A DNA stretch of 64,000 nucleotides from Atrichornis clamosus (Eukaryota; Chordata; Aves; Passeriformes; Menuridae): positions 356,802 to 420,801 of the forward strand of contig WBMZ01000342.1 of the NCBI GenBank assembly GCA_013400975.1. The letters run 5' to 3'. The stretch's first letter is position 1, and each line of letters starts with the position of its first letter. Positions 52,895 to 63,261 of the stretch are shown in pieces. The notes beneath the pieces were generated by a model. The model was not told where the DNA came from. It worked only from the letters and a program-made list of their open reading frames with translations, and did no database searches. The translations under genes were made by a program, and so were the position numbers.

Positions 52895-53880
52895 GCGGTA
52901 GGAGGTAGCTGTGCCCGGGAGCGGTTCCGTGGTGGAAGTGGTGCAAGGTGACAAGAAGGGGCTCGAGAGCAGCCTGGGGGGAGCCGGCCGGCCCGAGGAA
53001 AGGTGCTCGGTGTGCCGGTCGCCAGCGGCGGCATTTGCCGGAGGTGCCGTGGAAAATGCGTGGCGCGGAGGGGCGCAGAGTGGAGCCGGGCAACCGGAGC
53101 AGCCACTTCCTTTGGGTCTGTTCCCTCGAAAGCGCGGCCGTGCCAGCACAACGGAGAAAGGGAAACGTGGGAGCCCGGCCGCTGCTTGGGACCCTTCCTA
53201 CAGGTGCACAGAGTACGAGTCCTCGTAGGGCGGAGAGGAGAGTGAGCAGCGGAGAGGGAAGGATGTCCCTGTTGCACTCGCTTCAAACATCGCCCCACGC
53301 GTGTGAGGCTCCAGCCCACACGCACAGTTTCCGCAGCGCGGCGGGGCTCTTCCAGCATAAACCAGCGCCGAGTAGGTCGTGGGCACTCTGTCCGTGGAGA
53401 GGCCTGGAGCTCACATTGCCACTCACCCTCCGGTGTGTACACTTCCACGGGTATATTTATATAAAGCGTCCTTGGGTGTTTTCCTTCTCTAACGGGTACA
53501 ACTCCACGGCTGCGCCTTCTTTTCTTAGAATAAAATAGCAATAAACCCCCTTCCCGTGGGTGCATGTCCTTGCATTAGCTGCCCTCTCCCGCAGCGTTCA
53601 CACCGCATGGATCTGCTACGTAGCCCCGGCAATAGGCGCTCGCCTCCTGTGCCGTGGGCACCCGCCCGCGTGTGGCCGCACGGCTGTAGCTGTGCTCTGC
53701 GGGCTGCCACCGCACACCCTGCCACAGTCCCCCGTGCCCAGCGGTGGCCCCCCCGCCCTGGGGCCGTGGCGGGTGGCGGAGGGGAGGGGGCGAGCTCCGC
53801 CTGCCCGGCCGCACCGGGGGCTGCCCCCTCCGCAGCGCCTCGGACAGGCGGTCACAGGCTGCGGGTGGCGGGTCTTTGGT
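52895..53880. promoter_or_regulatory. CpG-rich segment 1 of the GMDS-FOXC1 spacer
   Basis: The DNA is GC-rich with many CpGs, densest at 52900-53350 and 53580-53880. A lower-density middle holds a palindromic TATA-like sequence at 53456-53465. Open frames run on both strands, the longest from an ATG at 53565 on the - strand to 52765. They look like compositional products, with no family I recognise. Confidence 0.65.
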
Positions 53881-53884
53881 GGTG

Positions 53885-54690
53885 CACGGAATAATTTTAA
53901 AATGTATTACAGCACTTTTATGACAAGGCATTTTTGTATTGCTGGGAACTGTTTTTTTGCTCACAGAAATTCACTGGGAGGCTTGCTGGTATATCTGAAT
54001 ATTCGTTTACACGTCTCTGCCGAGGACTGGGAACTTCGACTTCAGGGTTTTTTCTTTGGCATCTCTAAATGTAGTGCACTCCAGAGGAGCATTTTTATTC
54101 TCTGTTCTCACTCTTTATATTGCGGAACAAGCGGGGAAGAGGATGGGAAAGTGAAAACTGATTCTGGACCAAGTAGTCTCTCACAGTGGCATTGTGCTGG
54201 ATCTCTTTTTGCTGCCTTTGTAGGGTGAAAAAGAAACAACAACTACTGGTCACTACAGGCCAAAACGCACACTGCCCCACTGCTTTTTACCATTTGGCAA
54301 AGGTCGGAACTACTTTTCAGTTCCCTCAACACTACCTTCCTGCCTGAATCTTAATTGCTCCTAAAGTGTCCCTCTTTGACCACGGGATCACGTCTTAAAA
54401 ACGAAATAAATAATAACTTAAAAGCAAAACAAAACAAAACGAACTACTAACACGCTGCAATTTAGGGACATGATACTGTGTAAGTAGCTAATACACCAGT
54501 TATAGTCTTGTGTTCTCTATATCAATTTAGTGTGCATGCCAAGCGTTTTGCGCATGCAGGTTTGGAAGATATATCTCCCTTCTGCCCGTCACACGTGTCA
54601 TATGGAAACACTGCAGCTTCGTTAATGGAAAAGGGCAGTTCCAGTAGTAAATAACTGAGCATGCCCCCAGTTTCTGGCGTCTTTCACAAG
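53885..54690. other. AT-rich interval between CpG-rich segments
   Basis: This interval is mostly AT-rich, non-repetitive DNA. It includes an AAAAC run near 54424-54440, and adjacent E-boxes at 54591-54604 (a palindromic ACACGTGT followed by CATATG). No gene is seen. It is a candidate conserved non-coding block, but conservation cannot be tested here. Confidence 0.4.
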
Positions 54691-56640
54691 CGTCCCACCA
54701 CCCGCAGCAGCAGCAGCATCGAACAAGGCAAACGGCAAGGTAGGTTTAGCCTTTCTCGGATCAGCTGCGGCCCCGGCTGGGAAAGGCCGGTTGGTGACCG
54801 GGCCTATTGACACTCTGCATTGTTCGGGGCCGGGAATACGGGCCCGGAACACTGTCGGGGGTCCTCGCCCTGACAGCCTGTTCCACTGCGTCCTGGGAAG
54901 CAGAGAGGTTCACCCTGCGCCGCTGCTACGAGGAGAAGCGGAATAGTAACGGCAGCGCTGGATGGTGGGGGCTGCCTGGCTGTCAGGAGGACGGGGCTCG
55001 GGTGGGCAGGGAGAGGAGAGCGGGCCCAACTCCTGCCCAGCGAGCTGCAGAGGGCTGGGGCCCGGTGGGGAAGGTCGGCCCGGCCCTGCCTGCGGCTCCC
55101 TGCCCGGCAGCGCCGGGAATTACGAGCAGCGACGGCCGGGCTCGCTCCCCCGCGCCCGCCGCCTGTCAGCGCCGCCGCCGCCTCCCCACGTCTCTTAGCC
55201 ATAACTCAGGCCCTCGCCTCCACCGTGCGGGACGCTGCCCTCCCCCCGGAACCTGTATTGACAATGGTAAAACTGCCACGAGAGCCTGCTTTAATTTTTT
55301 TTTTCCTTCTCTTGAGGCCTTTCAGGGGCTCTCAGGTTCACCAGCCACTCGTGGGCTTGCAGACTGCAAGGAGCGCGGCGGAGGCCTGAGGTGGTGTGGC
55401 CCCACGGGAGCAAAAGCCCTTGCCACTTCTGCAAGAGGGTCGGGACGGGGATCGGCACTGCCCCAGGGCCTGCCGGCGACACAGCCGACCCGCCCGCCGC
55501 CCTCCTCCCCGGCCCCGGTGCGGAAGGCCGGCGAGACAAAGCGACGGGGGTTTCCTCGGGGTCGCGGAGCAAAACCGCCAGCGCCATCTAAAAATACACC
55601 TCGAAGCTTGGAGCGCCAGCCCGAAGGGTAAAAGCAGACGGGGACTGAAAGAGGGACAGCCCCGCTCCTCGGGCGCGAACACGCCGGCTTAGGGTGGTGG
55701 TAGGAAGCGACCCTGCGGCCGACTCTGGTCGCGCTCGGAGGCCCTTCAACTGCTGCAAGTGTATTTAGAAAAATAAAATTTAGGTGTAAATTGGGGGAAT
55801 GGAAAAGTTTTCTGTCACCACCTCCCCCCGACCCCTTGCACATAAAGCAGCCACGTCCCCCCCAGGCGGACATGAGGGTCACATCCTCTTCCCGCTGCTC
55901 TCCCGGCCGGGAAGGCGTGCTTGGGGCTGCCCCTGAGCAGCGAGGGAAGAGGGGCACCGGCCGGGGGTCGCCGCTCCTCCCGCCTGTGGGTGGCAGGTTT
56001 GCAGGGGTGGGAGGCAAGAGGAGGCCCCCAGCCGACTCGCAGGGCTGCGCTCCTGCCTCCCCTTGTGACCCCCCTTCACCTCTGATGGTTCGCTGGCGGA
56101 GCATTGTCTCCAGACACAACAAAACCAGGACGGAGCCCTGGAGCAGGCAGGGCTCCAACGTTTTGACGGGTGGAAGAAAAACATCAACAGATACTTTGCA
56201 ATTATTTGGTGATGGGGGCTAGGAGAGGCGGGCGGGGGAGAGGTCGCTTCGCAGCAGCAGACGCTAATTGCAACCTTCTCTTTGCTACTAAGTTCGCACC
56301 GGTGCATTCCGCGCTCCATCACCGTCCCACCCCCTCGGCGGAGCGCTTGGGGGGTGGGAAATGGCGTCGGGAGAAAGTCGTAATTTTTCTGCAATTCGTT
56401 ATTCGGTTTTAAATCCATCCCATCCTAGAGAAGCGAGGTTAGAAGCGCTGGGCGCCAGCACTTTCGTAAATCCTCGCTTGGGGAAACCGGAGAGCAGCTC
56501 CTCGCTGGCACGGGCGAGGTGTGTGAGCGCCCGGCCCCGGCTCGCCGCCTGCGCCTACGCCGTGGAAAGCCGGGCATCCCCGGCCCGGGGCGACGGGGCT
56601 GGCACGGCGACGTGCCCCTCCGCTAGCTTACTGCTTTAGC
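54690..56640. promoter_or_regulatory. CpG-rich segment 2 of the GMDS-FOXC1 spacer
   Basis: This is a long CpG-dense tract, interrupted near 55240-55310 (with an oligo-T run) and 55740-55800 by AT-rich bridges. Long open frames occur on both strands (for example 54807-55631 on + and 55322-56158 on -). They start from TTG rather than ATG, overlap each other and show no known domain, so I do not call genes. Confidence 0.65.
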
Positions 56641-57130
56641 CTTATTTAACCCACTAGGACCGAGAAAATGCATGTAAATAATATGTACAAAGAAAGAGTT
56701 CTAGAAACTCGCATCGAAACGACATTGCGAATATATTTATACTGGGCAATCTTGCAAGCACCGACATTGTTTAAACAATTCTCTTTTGCTACGAACGACA
56801 TTATCAGTGCTTTTACATTATCGTTCAATGGAAAACATTATGCTTTTTCCTTATTTTAAATATTTATTTTAAAAAGAAAAAAATTAAAAGAAAAAAGAAA
56901 TTAAACTCGGCCACTTAAAAGTTCTACGAAGTAAATAAATTCCAGGAACCTTCTGGGGAAAATGGAGATGGCATTTTTTCTGATACAAGCGCTTGCCTTC
57001 CGAGGGATGACGGTTGTAGTGATATGACCTGTTTATTCATTGATTCATATAATATATAAATATCCTGAACTCATGAGTGTAATAATTTGCGTTTTTTCTA
57101 CTGGAGGAAATTCAGCTATTTTAAGAGTTA
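56641..57130. promoter_or_regulatory. AT-rich candidate conserved element with SOX/forkhead palindrome
   Basis: This block changes abruptly from the CpG-dense DNA on its left to AT-rich, complex sequence. It carries a perfect 14-bp palindrome, ATTGTTTAAACAAT, at 56766-56779, plus several TAAT-type and TTTAT motifs. Such AT-rich blocks between CpG islands near developmental genes are often enhancers. No conservation data are available to me. Confidence 0.4.
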
Positions 57131-57470
57131 ATGGTTCTAAATGTGTTGGTTTTCCTGGATTCTCCCCAGAGGTGATGGCGGCTGGAAAGGAGGGGGGATT
57201 CCAGTTTGGGGGTTTCATTGTTGTTTTAATTCTGCTGAATGCAGTCTAAGGCAGCTGACCTGAACGTGGGGTGATACACTGCACAACCAAGCCCCCTGAC
57301 ACCTAAAGGTCAGGTGAAAGTCTCCAGCAGGTAAGTTGTGGGCCAGCTGCCTGCCCAGCTCACTTGCTCTCTGGCTCACAAATTGTTCCCTTCTGCCCAC
57401 CCAAGTCGTTTCAAGCTGTGTTTGTGTAGGGGGCAAAAAAAATTGCAGAACACCCAATTCCGTTTCAGCT
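57131..57470. other. Unremarkable spacer
   Basis: This is mixed-composition DNA with low CpG. I see no gene, repeat or clear motif. Confidence 0.4.
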
Positions 57471-58265
57471 GGAGAGTTTGAGCTCTCACCGGTAACCCGG
57501 GCTGCCTTCCCCCCACCACTTTCATCCCAGTGCTTTTCAACAGCTATTATTTTGTGGCACACGCATACCAACCAAGGCACAAGGTACGGGCCTAGAAGGT
57601 CGCGGAGGAGATGTGTTGGCTTGGGGGGCAAGGGAGAAATCCCCCCCACCTCCCAAAGACCCTGCCCGCTGAACGGAGGGAGGGAGCCTTTGCCGGCTCT
57701 TCCCCGGCCCGCACAGCATGAAACACTGCCGAAGCAGGCCACGACGAAAACATGCCCCTCGGGCCGCAGCGGCTTCCCCGAGGGGCTGTGCTGCTGTCTC
57801 TTCCCTAACACCGCGACCCTCCGACGGGCCTGTTTCGCCGAACCCGATACCCCCGGCTGCCGGGTGTCCGGCGAATGCCACCTCGCAGCCGCTTGCCAAA
57901 TCACTGTGCGCCAGATGGGTTACCACCGAACTAAACTCAAGGAGTTAGTTGCAAGTGGCACCGGGGGCTCCCGCTCCGGCCGGACCAGCCGGATTTACTC
58001 TTGGAGCCGTTCAAGCAGGCCTTTCAGGACGCTTTCTTACGAAATGAGGGGGTCTCCCAGTCTCCTCCCCTGGGCACCCGACCGTTTGCTACTGCTACCT
58101 GCACTGCCAGCCCTCGGCCTAGGACAAGACCTGCCCTTTGCCCCAGGTGCGTTTATTTTAAGGGAGAATGGGGGGCGCAGCCGTGCTTCGAGGGGTCCCC
58201 GGTGCCCCCTCGGGGTACGGGGCTGCCGCCCGGCCCCGCAACTACCGGGCAAGGAGCCGGCCCTC
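57470..58265. promoter_or_regulatory. CpG-rich segment 3 of the GMDS-FOXC1 spacer
   Basis: This is CpG-dense DNA. A 324-codon open frame (57336-58310, + strand) covers it, but that frame begins at a TTG and shows no domain, so I read it as a by-product of GC composition. Confidence 0.6.
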
Positions 58266-58585
58266 CCCCGCCGATGCGGCTATTGTTTCGTTCAATTAGA
58301 CTCCGCTTGATAAAAAACAATCGCTCGTTAACCCTCGCCCTCCTCCCTCCCGGCTGGTGTGTTGTGAATGGCGACATCGTCTCCCTTGACCCCCGTCTCC
58401 TTTTCTGTCTTTCTGTCCCCTGAAAAATGATTCCGCGAGCTCTGATTGAATTTTATTCCTTCCTGACCTGGCCCGTTTTTATTGCATGGACACCATCAAT
58501 CTTGACCTAACGCGACGTTTGTTTATTACTTGGGAAAGAAGCGAATGGCTTTATGAGCCCCAGCGTAATTAAACCAGGAGGGCTA
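58266..58585. promoter_or_regulatory. Candidate conserved non-coding element
   Basis: This is complex AT-balanced sequence inside the CpG-rich domain. Motifs include caattaga (58294 area), aaaaacaatcg, tttattgcatgg, catcaatcttgac and a forkhead-like TTGTTTATTAC near 58520. The composition and density of homeodomain-, PBX- and forkhead-like cores suggest an enhancer. The call rests on motif density only. Confidence 0.4.
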
Positions 58586-58589
58586 CGTT

Positions 58590-59530
58590 CACCGCGGCAC
58601 CGCACCACCTTTGGGGCGGATTCACAACAGACAAGACGCCGGGGCGGCGAGGCAGAAGGGAAAAGGAAAAAAAAAAAGGTCGGGGGAAACCTATAAGGGA
58701 AGGGTGACTGGCATCCTCCCAGCCCGTAAGATTGAGACGGAGATACAGATGGATCGAAACCCACGCGCGTCCCCGGGGAGCATCGAGCAGCTCCCTTAAC
58801 ACCACTCTTCAGGCCCGTCAGCCTCTTGCGCAGCTTGGCACGTAAACCTGAGCTCGCTTTCCACGCTACCCCAGCTGCGCGCCTGGGCGCACTACCTGTC
58901 CCCCGAGCAGCGACAGCTCAGCCTCGGGCACCCTGACGGCGCCCACCGCCGCGCCCCTCATCCCTCGCCCCTCCAAAGTAACCCCAACAAAAAACGAAAA
59001 AACGAGAAAACGAAAAACAGACAAATCTAAACAACAGCGCATATTAAAATACAGATGCATTTAGCCAGCGCGCCCAGTCCCAACACAGGGAGATGGGGAA
59101 AAGTGGTCTGAGAACGCCGAGGATTTTAAATTGCTTTAGAAGTGAAATTAATTGAAAGCTAATGTTCAATTAGCCTTCGTTGTTGAAATGAGTGATTTCG
59201 GGACCGGGACGAGGGAGAGTTTTTAGGGGCCGCACCGCAGCTCTCCCTGTACTGTGCAGTGGAGCCATGTGCGCGCCTCGGCGCTGCATGCTTTTGCCTA
59301 CGCAATCAAACGACGTAGCAAAGACTGCTCACTCTTACCTCACGCTCATCCTCACGTGGGCGCGGAGAGGCGCGCAGCCCCCGGCCGTGCGCCACCGCTC
59401 CCTCCTGCGCAGCGGCACCGCCGCGCTGCCTCCCGCAAAACCGCACCGGCTCTCGCGTGTGTCATGCGCGACTCGCCCGCAACGCCCAAGCCAAGTCTCC
59501 AGAGGCCAGGGCGAAGATCTAAGCTCGTTC
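58590..59530. promoter_or_regulatory. CpG-rich segment 4 with embedded homeodomain inverted repeat
   Basis: CpG is dense at about 58590-58960 and 59190-59530. Between them lies an AT-rich bridge, 58975-59190, with an AAAACGA-rich stretch and the inverted repeat TAATTGAA / TTCAATTA at 59149-59172. No coding gene is recognised. Confidence 0.5.
59149..59172. promoter_or_regulatory. Inverted homeodomain-like sites
   Basis: TAATTGAA (59149-59156) and its exact reverse complement TTCAATTA (59165-59172) are separated by 8 bases, agctaatg. Both arms hold the TAATTG/CAATTA homeodomain core. Confidence 0.45.
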
Positions 59531-60150
59531 TGCTCCAGCAGCGTATTTTTTGGAAGGTGAGAGCATCGTACAGACAGCTGGTCGATACGCTGCCGTCCCA
59601 GAGTTACCAACAGTGTTACGAAGTTGAACCAGACTACGAAAATCGTCGCTAACTTCAAAACGCCTTTCCCGAACTTTGTGGCTATCAGAAAGGGCCCCAG
59701 ATATTGTAAAACGCCAATATGGACATACTCCCTTAAACGTCTCCATCCACAACACAGCCTCACCATATTCTCCATCTGACCTGGCCTATGGAAGCAGGGA
59801 TGGGGTTTTAATCCATGTCCTCTCAACTACTTGCATGCACTTCTCTGCTATTTTTGGTTATGACCTTTGCAGAACATAATAGGAACTGTAATTGCTTTAA
59901 GAAGAAATTCTACGGAGGAGACTTAGAAAGGAGAATATTCCTCTTCTCCACGTTTTCCACAGTTTAAGTGACAGATGAGCAAACACAAATAAGAAACCAC
60001 CAGAACCACTAGCCAAATGGAATGGCCCCCCCAAATAATAATAATTTTTTTAAAGTTGTTTTGTTTCTTTCATAGACAAAAAGCAAAGCAAGAGTTTGGA
60101 AAAAAATCAGTTTGAGCTAAAAAAACCCCACAAAGCGCCATGCTAACCTG
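59531..60150. other. Spacer without recognised features
   Basis: This is mixed to AT-rich DNA with few CpGs and A/T homopolymer runs near 60020-60130. I see no gene or repeat family. Confidence 0.4.
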
Positions 60151-61150
60151 GTACCTAAGGCACCTCTCTGCAGGCGTGGCTGGGGCCCAGCATCCCCATT
60201 TGCTGTAGGGGCTGCCACCACAGATGTCGAGGCCTTACGGGGACACGTCTCAGCTGCTGCCCAGGCGCATGTCCCGTGCCCACTGCTGCGAGAGATCGCA
60301 CCGCATCTCTTTCGGCGTTCAGGGCAGGCCCAGTTCTGCTGGGAGACAACCACAGGTCAGAAGGGATGCTTGGGTTTGCTTCCCGTGCTCAAGAGGAGGG
60401 AAGCACAAGAGGAACAAGGGTTCGTGCCCCAGTCTAGGCCCTGCTGCCCAAAGTTCATGTTGGACCGCGGGCAGACACCCCACTCCACGTCTTCCCCAGC
60501 CCGGGAAGGTTTCTAGCAAGCCCTCCCGGCCTTTCCCCTTCCCAGCAGAAGCCCCATGCCTCACACCGGAGGCTCTAGCCCGGCGGAGCCCGGAGTTGCC
60601 GACTTCGATCCGTGCAATGCCGCGCAGGCAGCCGCGGCACCGGTCTCCGCACCCGGCGGGCCGCCACCCCCGGCCAAGCCCGCACTTTTCACTGTCTACC
60701 GGGGGGACGGCCAGCACTGCTAATCTTATTTTCGTTGTGATCAATTTCTGTGCGGAGGGGGAGAAAGAAAAGGTTATGATTATGATAATAATGAAAATAA
60801 AATAGTGGTTTTAAAACCCAAAACGAAGCGCACGTTTGCTGTGAGCCAGCTCGTCGCACTGAGAACGAGGAGGTGACCTCCGCCGCGACCACGCACGTCA
60901 CTTCAGGAAAGGGATCCCCTCCGGGGGCAGAAGATCCCAACACGACCTACCTGCGACCGAGAGGGAAGTTTCCCTTTGCCCCCTCCCTGACTGCGAGCCG
61001 CCCTCCCGGCTCGCCGAGCCCATTCCACCCGCCCCTTTCGCAGCCAGGGCCACGGGTAGCGCAAGTTGCGCGGCCGCCCCGCGGCAGAGGGCCGCGGACC
61101 GCTCCGGGCATTAGCAGTAATTACACACGGCACTTGTTCAAGCTGTGCAC
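60150..61150. promoter_or_regulatory. CpG-rich segment 5 of the GMDS-FOXC1 spacer
   Basis: CpG is dense at about 60150-60715 and 60845-61120. An AT-rich bridge near 60716-60830 contains repeated TTATGATTATGATAATAATG-like sequence. Open frames on both strands have no recognisable domain. Confidence 0.55.
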
Positions 61151-61390
61151 AGACCCCCCCCAGCTCCCCTAACCGAGCAGCACCACTGACAATGCAACGG
61201 GTTATTAAACAAGCCGGGATAACAACTGCTTTCCCCCTATTTATTTTCGCCACAAATACCCTACTGCTGGAGACCGCTGAGAAAACCCAAACTTACAGGA
61301 AAGCCGGCGCCTGATCGCAACAAAAATAACAAGCAAATAGCACACTCAATCGCCTCTACCCTCTGCCTCCTTTAAGTTTTATTTTAAATA
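61151..61390. other. AT-balanced bridge between CpG segments
   Basis: This is short, complex sequence with gttattaaacaagc and a tttatttt run. It could be a regulatory block. There is no coding feature. Confidence 0.35.
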
Positions 61391-61755
61391 CATGACGGGG
61401 TGCAGGAATGGCCTTATTATGCAGCCACCCCGCTGGCAAACCCCTCTGCCGGGCAGAGGGAGCTGCCCTGCCGAGGGTCCCCTCTCCAGCGAGGGAAAGC
61501 GGAGGCGTGAGGCAGTGAAAGCCCCGCCGTGTCTCTGGCCCGGCAGTCCCGCTCACAAGGAGGCGGCTGTGGGCAGGAGCCGCCAGTATAGTTGCTCGGT
61601 ACTGGAAGAGGGACGATGGGAAGCAGAAAGTGAGCCCGACCGAGAATAGGTAATATTTTATTTCCCTTTACTGGTGAAAAACGGGGAGCAGCAATTAAAA
61701 CCTGTCCCCGGAGCTCAGCTTTGCTCGTCCTTCTCACCAGCTTTACCACAATCGG
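61391..61755. promoter_or_regulatory. CpG-rich segment 6, right end of the CpG domain
   Basis: This is a moderately CpG-dense segment, the last before the AT-rich FOXC1 3' flank. No gene is recognised. Confidence 0.5.
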
Positions 61756-61759
61756 ACGA

Positions 61760-62189
61760 TGGAGCGTCTGAGTTTCTCTTACCCAATTTAGCAAACAAAT
61801 AAATAAAAATAAGGCCGGTAACCTTTGCAGAGGTACTACTACGAAAAAGCAAAGACTGCCATACTTAAATAAATGCATTCTAAGTCAACACGTTCTAAGG
61901 TGACACACTCCCCCCAGTCCATTCGATCTGCTGAAGGTGTTTTCTAAACATTAGATTATTGCTTTGGAAGGGAAGCACAGCTTAAAAGAGAGGTAATAAG
62001 GTTGAACTGTAAATACCTTTGTATTTATTTACAGCATAACTCTTAACAATGCAACAGCAATTACTGCTAAGTGTTGCCTTTAGATAAGAGATTCTGATAG
62101 GAAACTGTATTATCTTGAAAGCAAATTTTAGGCCTTAAATATCTGTAATCAAATAAACTTATTTCCAAGTCTGACTGACAAAGCTGCTT
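61760..62189. other. AT-rich spacer past the FOXC1 3' end
   Basis: This is AT-rich DNA between the last CpG-dense segment and the likely FOXC1 poly(A) site. Apart from the inverted forkhead pair and a few GATA-like motifs (for example tagataagag near 62082), I see no gene or repeat family. Confidence 0.5.
62007..62034. promoter_or_regulatory. Inverted pair of forkhead-like sites
   Basis: CTGTAAATA at 62007-62015 and its exact reverse complement TATTTACAG at 62026-62034 face each other across 10 bases. Each arm contains TGTAAATA/TATTTACA, a recognised forkhead binding variant. The pair lies just past the likely FOXC1 poly(A) site, or inside a longer 3' UTR if the downstream signal at 62024 is used. 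Confidence 0.5.
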
Positions 62190-62205
62190 CTTTTAAGTTA
62201 ATGAA

Positions 62206-62211
62206 TTTATT
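62206..62211 (-). terminator. FOXC1: Likely FOXC1 polyadenylation signal
   Basis: TTTATT on the + strand reads AATAAA on the FOXC1 strand, about 1.69 kb after the stop codon. The DNA just beyond (about 62160-62185, - strand) is T/G-leaning, as expected of a downstream element. A second AATAAA at 62024-62029 on the same strand could serve as an alternative, longer end. Confidence 0.6.
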
Positions 62212-62224
62212 GCATTTTGGTGGT

Positions 62225-62232
62225 TATTTACA
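62225..62232 (-). promoter_or_regulatory. Pumilio-type site near the FOXC1 mRNA 3' end
   Basis: The FOXC1 strand reads TGTAAATA, a match to the Pumilio consensus UGUANAUA, just upstream of the likely poly(A) signal. As DNA it also resembles a secondary forkhead motif. One motif alone is weak evidence. Confidence 0.35.
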
Positions 62233-62773
62233 AAAGGGTAGGGTGATCCCCATTGCCCGTAGGTTCTTAATAGCAAATTGCCCAGAAGGTAAGATTCTTG
62301 GTATGACAAGACGTCAGTCTGTGCAGCACTCATTTGCTACTCTGGTAATTTTTTTTTTTTCTGATTTAAGGAAAAATGAGGGAGGTAAGGGGAAAAGAAT
62401 CCCCAGCCCCCAAACAACTATATAAGAAAAATTCCCCCACACAAAATATTAAAAAAATAATTTCAGTCCAAGCAATTAAGACAGAGACCAATAAAGTCCC
62501 TGAAGGACGGGAGTAATGCAGAGCTATAAAGGTGTAAGGGTAGACTGTACAAGTATCCTTTAATCCAATTACTTTTTTTTTCTGAAATAAAATTGTACTT
62601 TAAATCTATATATTACAGAAGCGGCTTCACAGATGTGATTGCACGCTTTGCTATCAATTCTAAGAAACTGATGTATATGCTTGCATTATATTTAAGAATA
62701 CACATACTACAGGTTATTTGGCATCTGCTATACACTGTGGAGTTTAGAAAAATATGCAATGCGTATATGAAAC

Positions 62774-62782
62774 TATAAATAA
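62774..62782 (-). promoter_or_regulatory. AU-rich element nonamer in FOXC1 3' UTR
   Basis: The FOXC1 strand reads TTATTTATA within gtatttatttatag. This fits the UUAUUUA(U/A)(U/A) class of AU-rich elements that usually shorten mRNA life. The motif is seen directly; its action is inferred. Confidence 0.45.
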
Positions 62783-63242
62783 ATACATAATCCTTCTTTA
62801 AATATAGGTACATATGTAAACCCTAGATATAAATACATTTGAAACACACACACAGCGATCGATAGCTCGACATATACACAGTTACACATGGTCTGGAATC
62901 TAGTGCATGCACTTCTACCTCGGAGTTATCGCTTAATACATCCTTACATAGGCATATTATTTAAAAAACCATAATGTTGCCATACTACTGTGTATGGCCA
63001 AATGTTTCCAGGTCTTGCTCATTAATTGCTAAGAAAACGTGTTTGTTTATTTGCCAACTCAGAGCTGCCATGGGAAAGTATTTTTTTCCTAGCGGATAAG
63101 GCGAGCTGACTAAGTGGAACATATTGCAGAAGAGACTGAAAAGGGATTTTTCGACCTGGCAGTTCCTAAATGGTCTTTGGAATTTGTGCGGAGGGGAACA
63201 AGCTGTTCCAGCGACAAAGTTAGTTATGAAATCCCTTTTCCC

Positions 63243-63261
63243 TCTCTTTCTCTCTCTCTCT
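63243..63261 (-). repeat. CT/GA dinucleotide run in the FOXC1 3' UTR
   Basis: An imperfect CT run on the + strand, which reads GA-rich in the FOXC1 transcript. Confidence 0.85.

Noticed and set aside
54807..56158. Overlapping long open frames, 54807-55631 (+) and 55322-56158 (-)
   Set aside because: Both begin at TTG, overlap each other on opposite strands and read as Pro/Arg/Gly-rich low-complexity sequence with no family resemblance.
57336..58310. 324-codon open frame on + in CpG-rich DNA
   Set aside because: It starts from TTG, has no recognisable domain and overlaps open frames on the other strand. GC- and CpG-rich DNA has few stop codons, so this is expected by chance.
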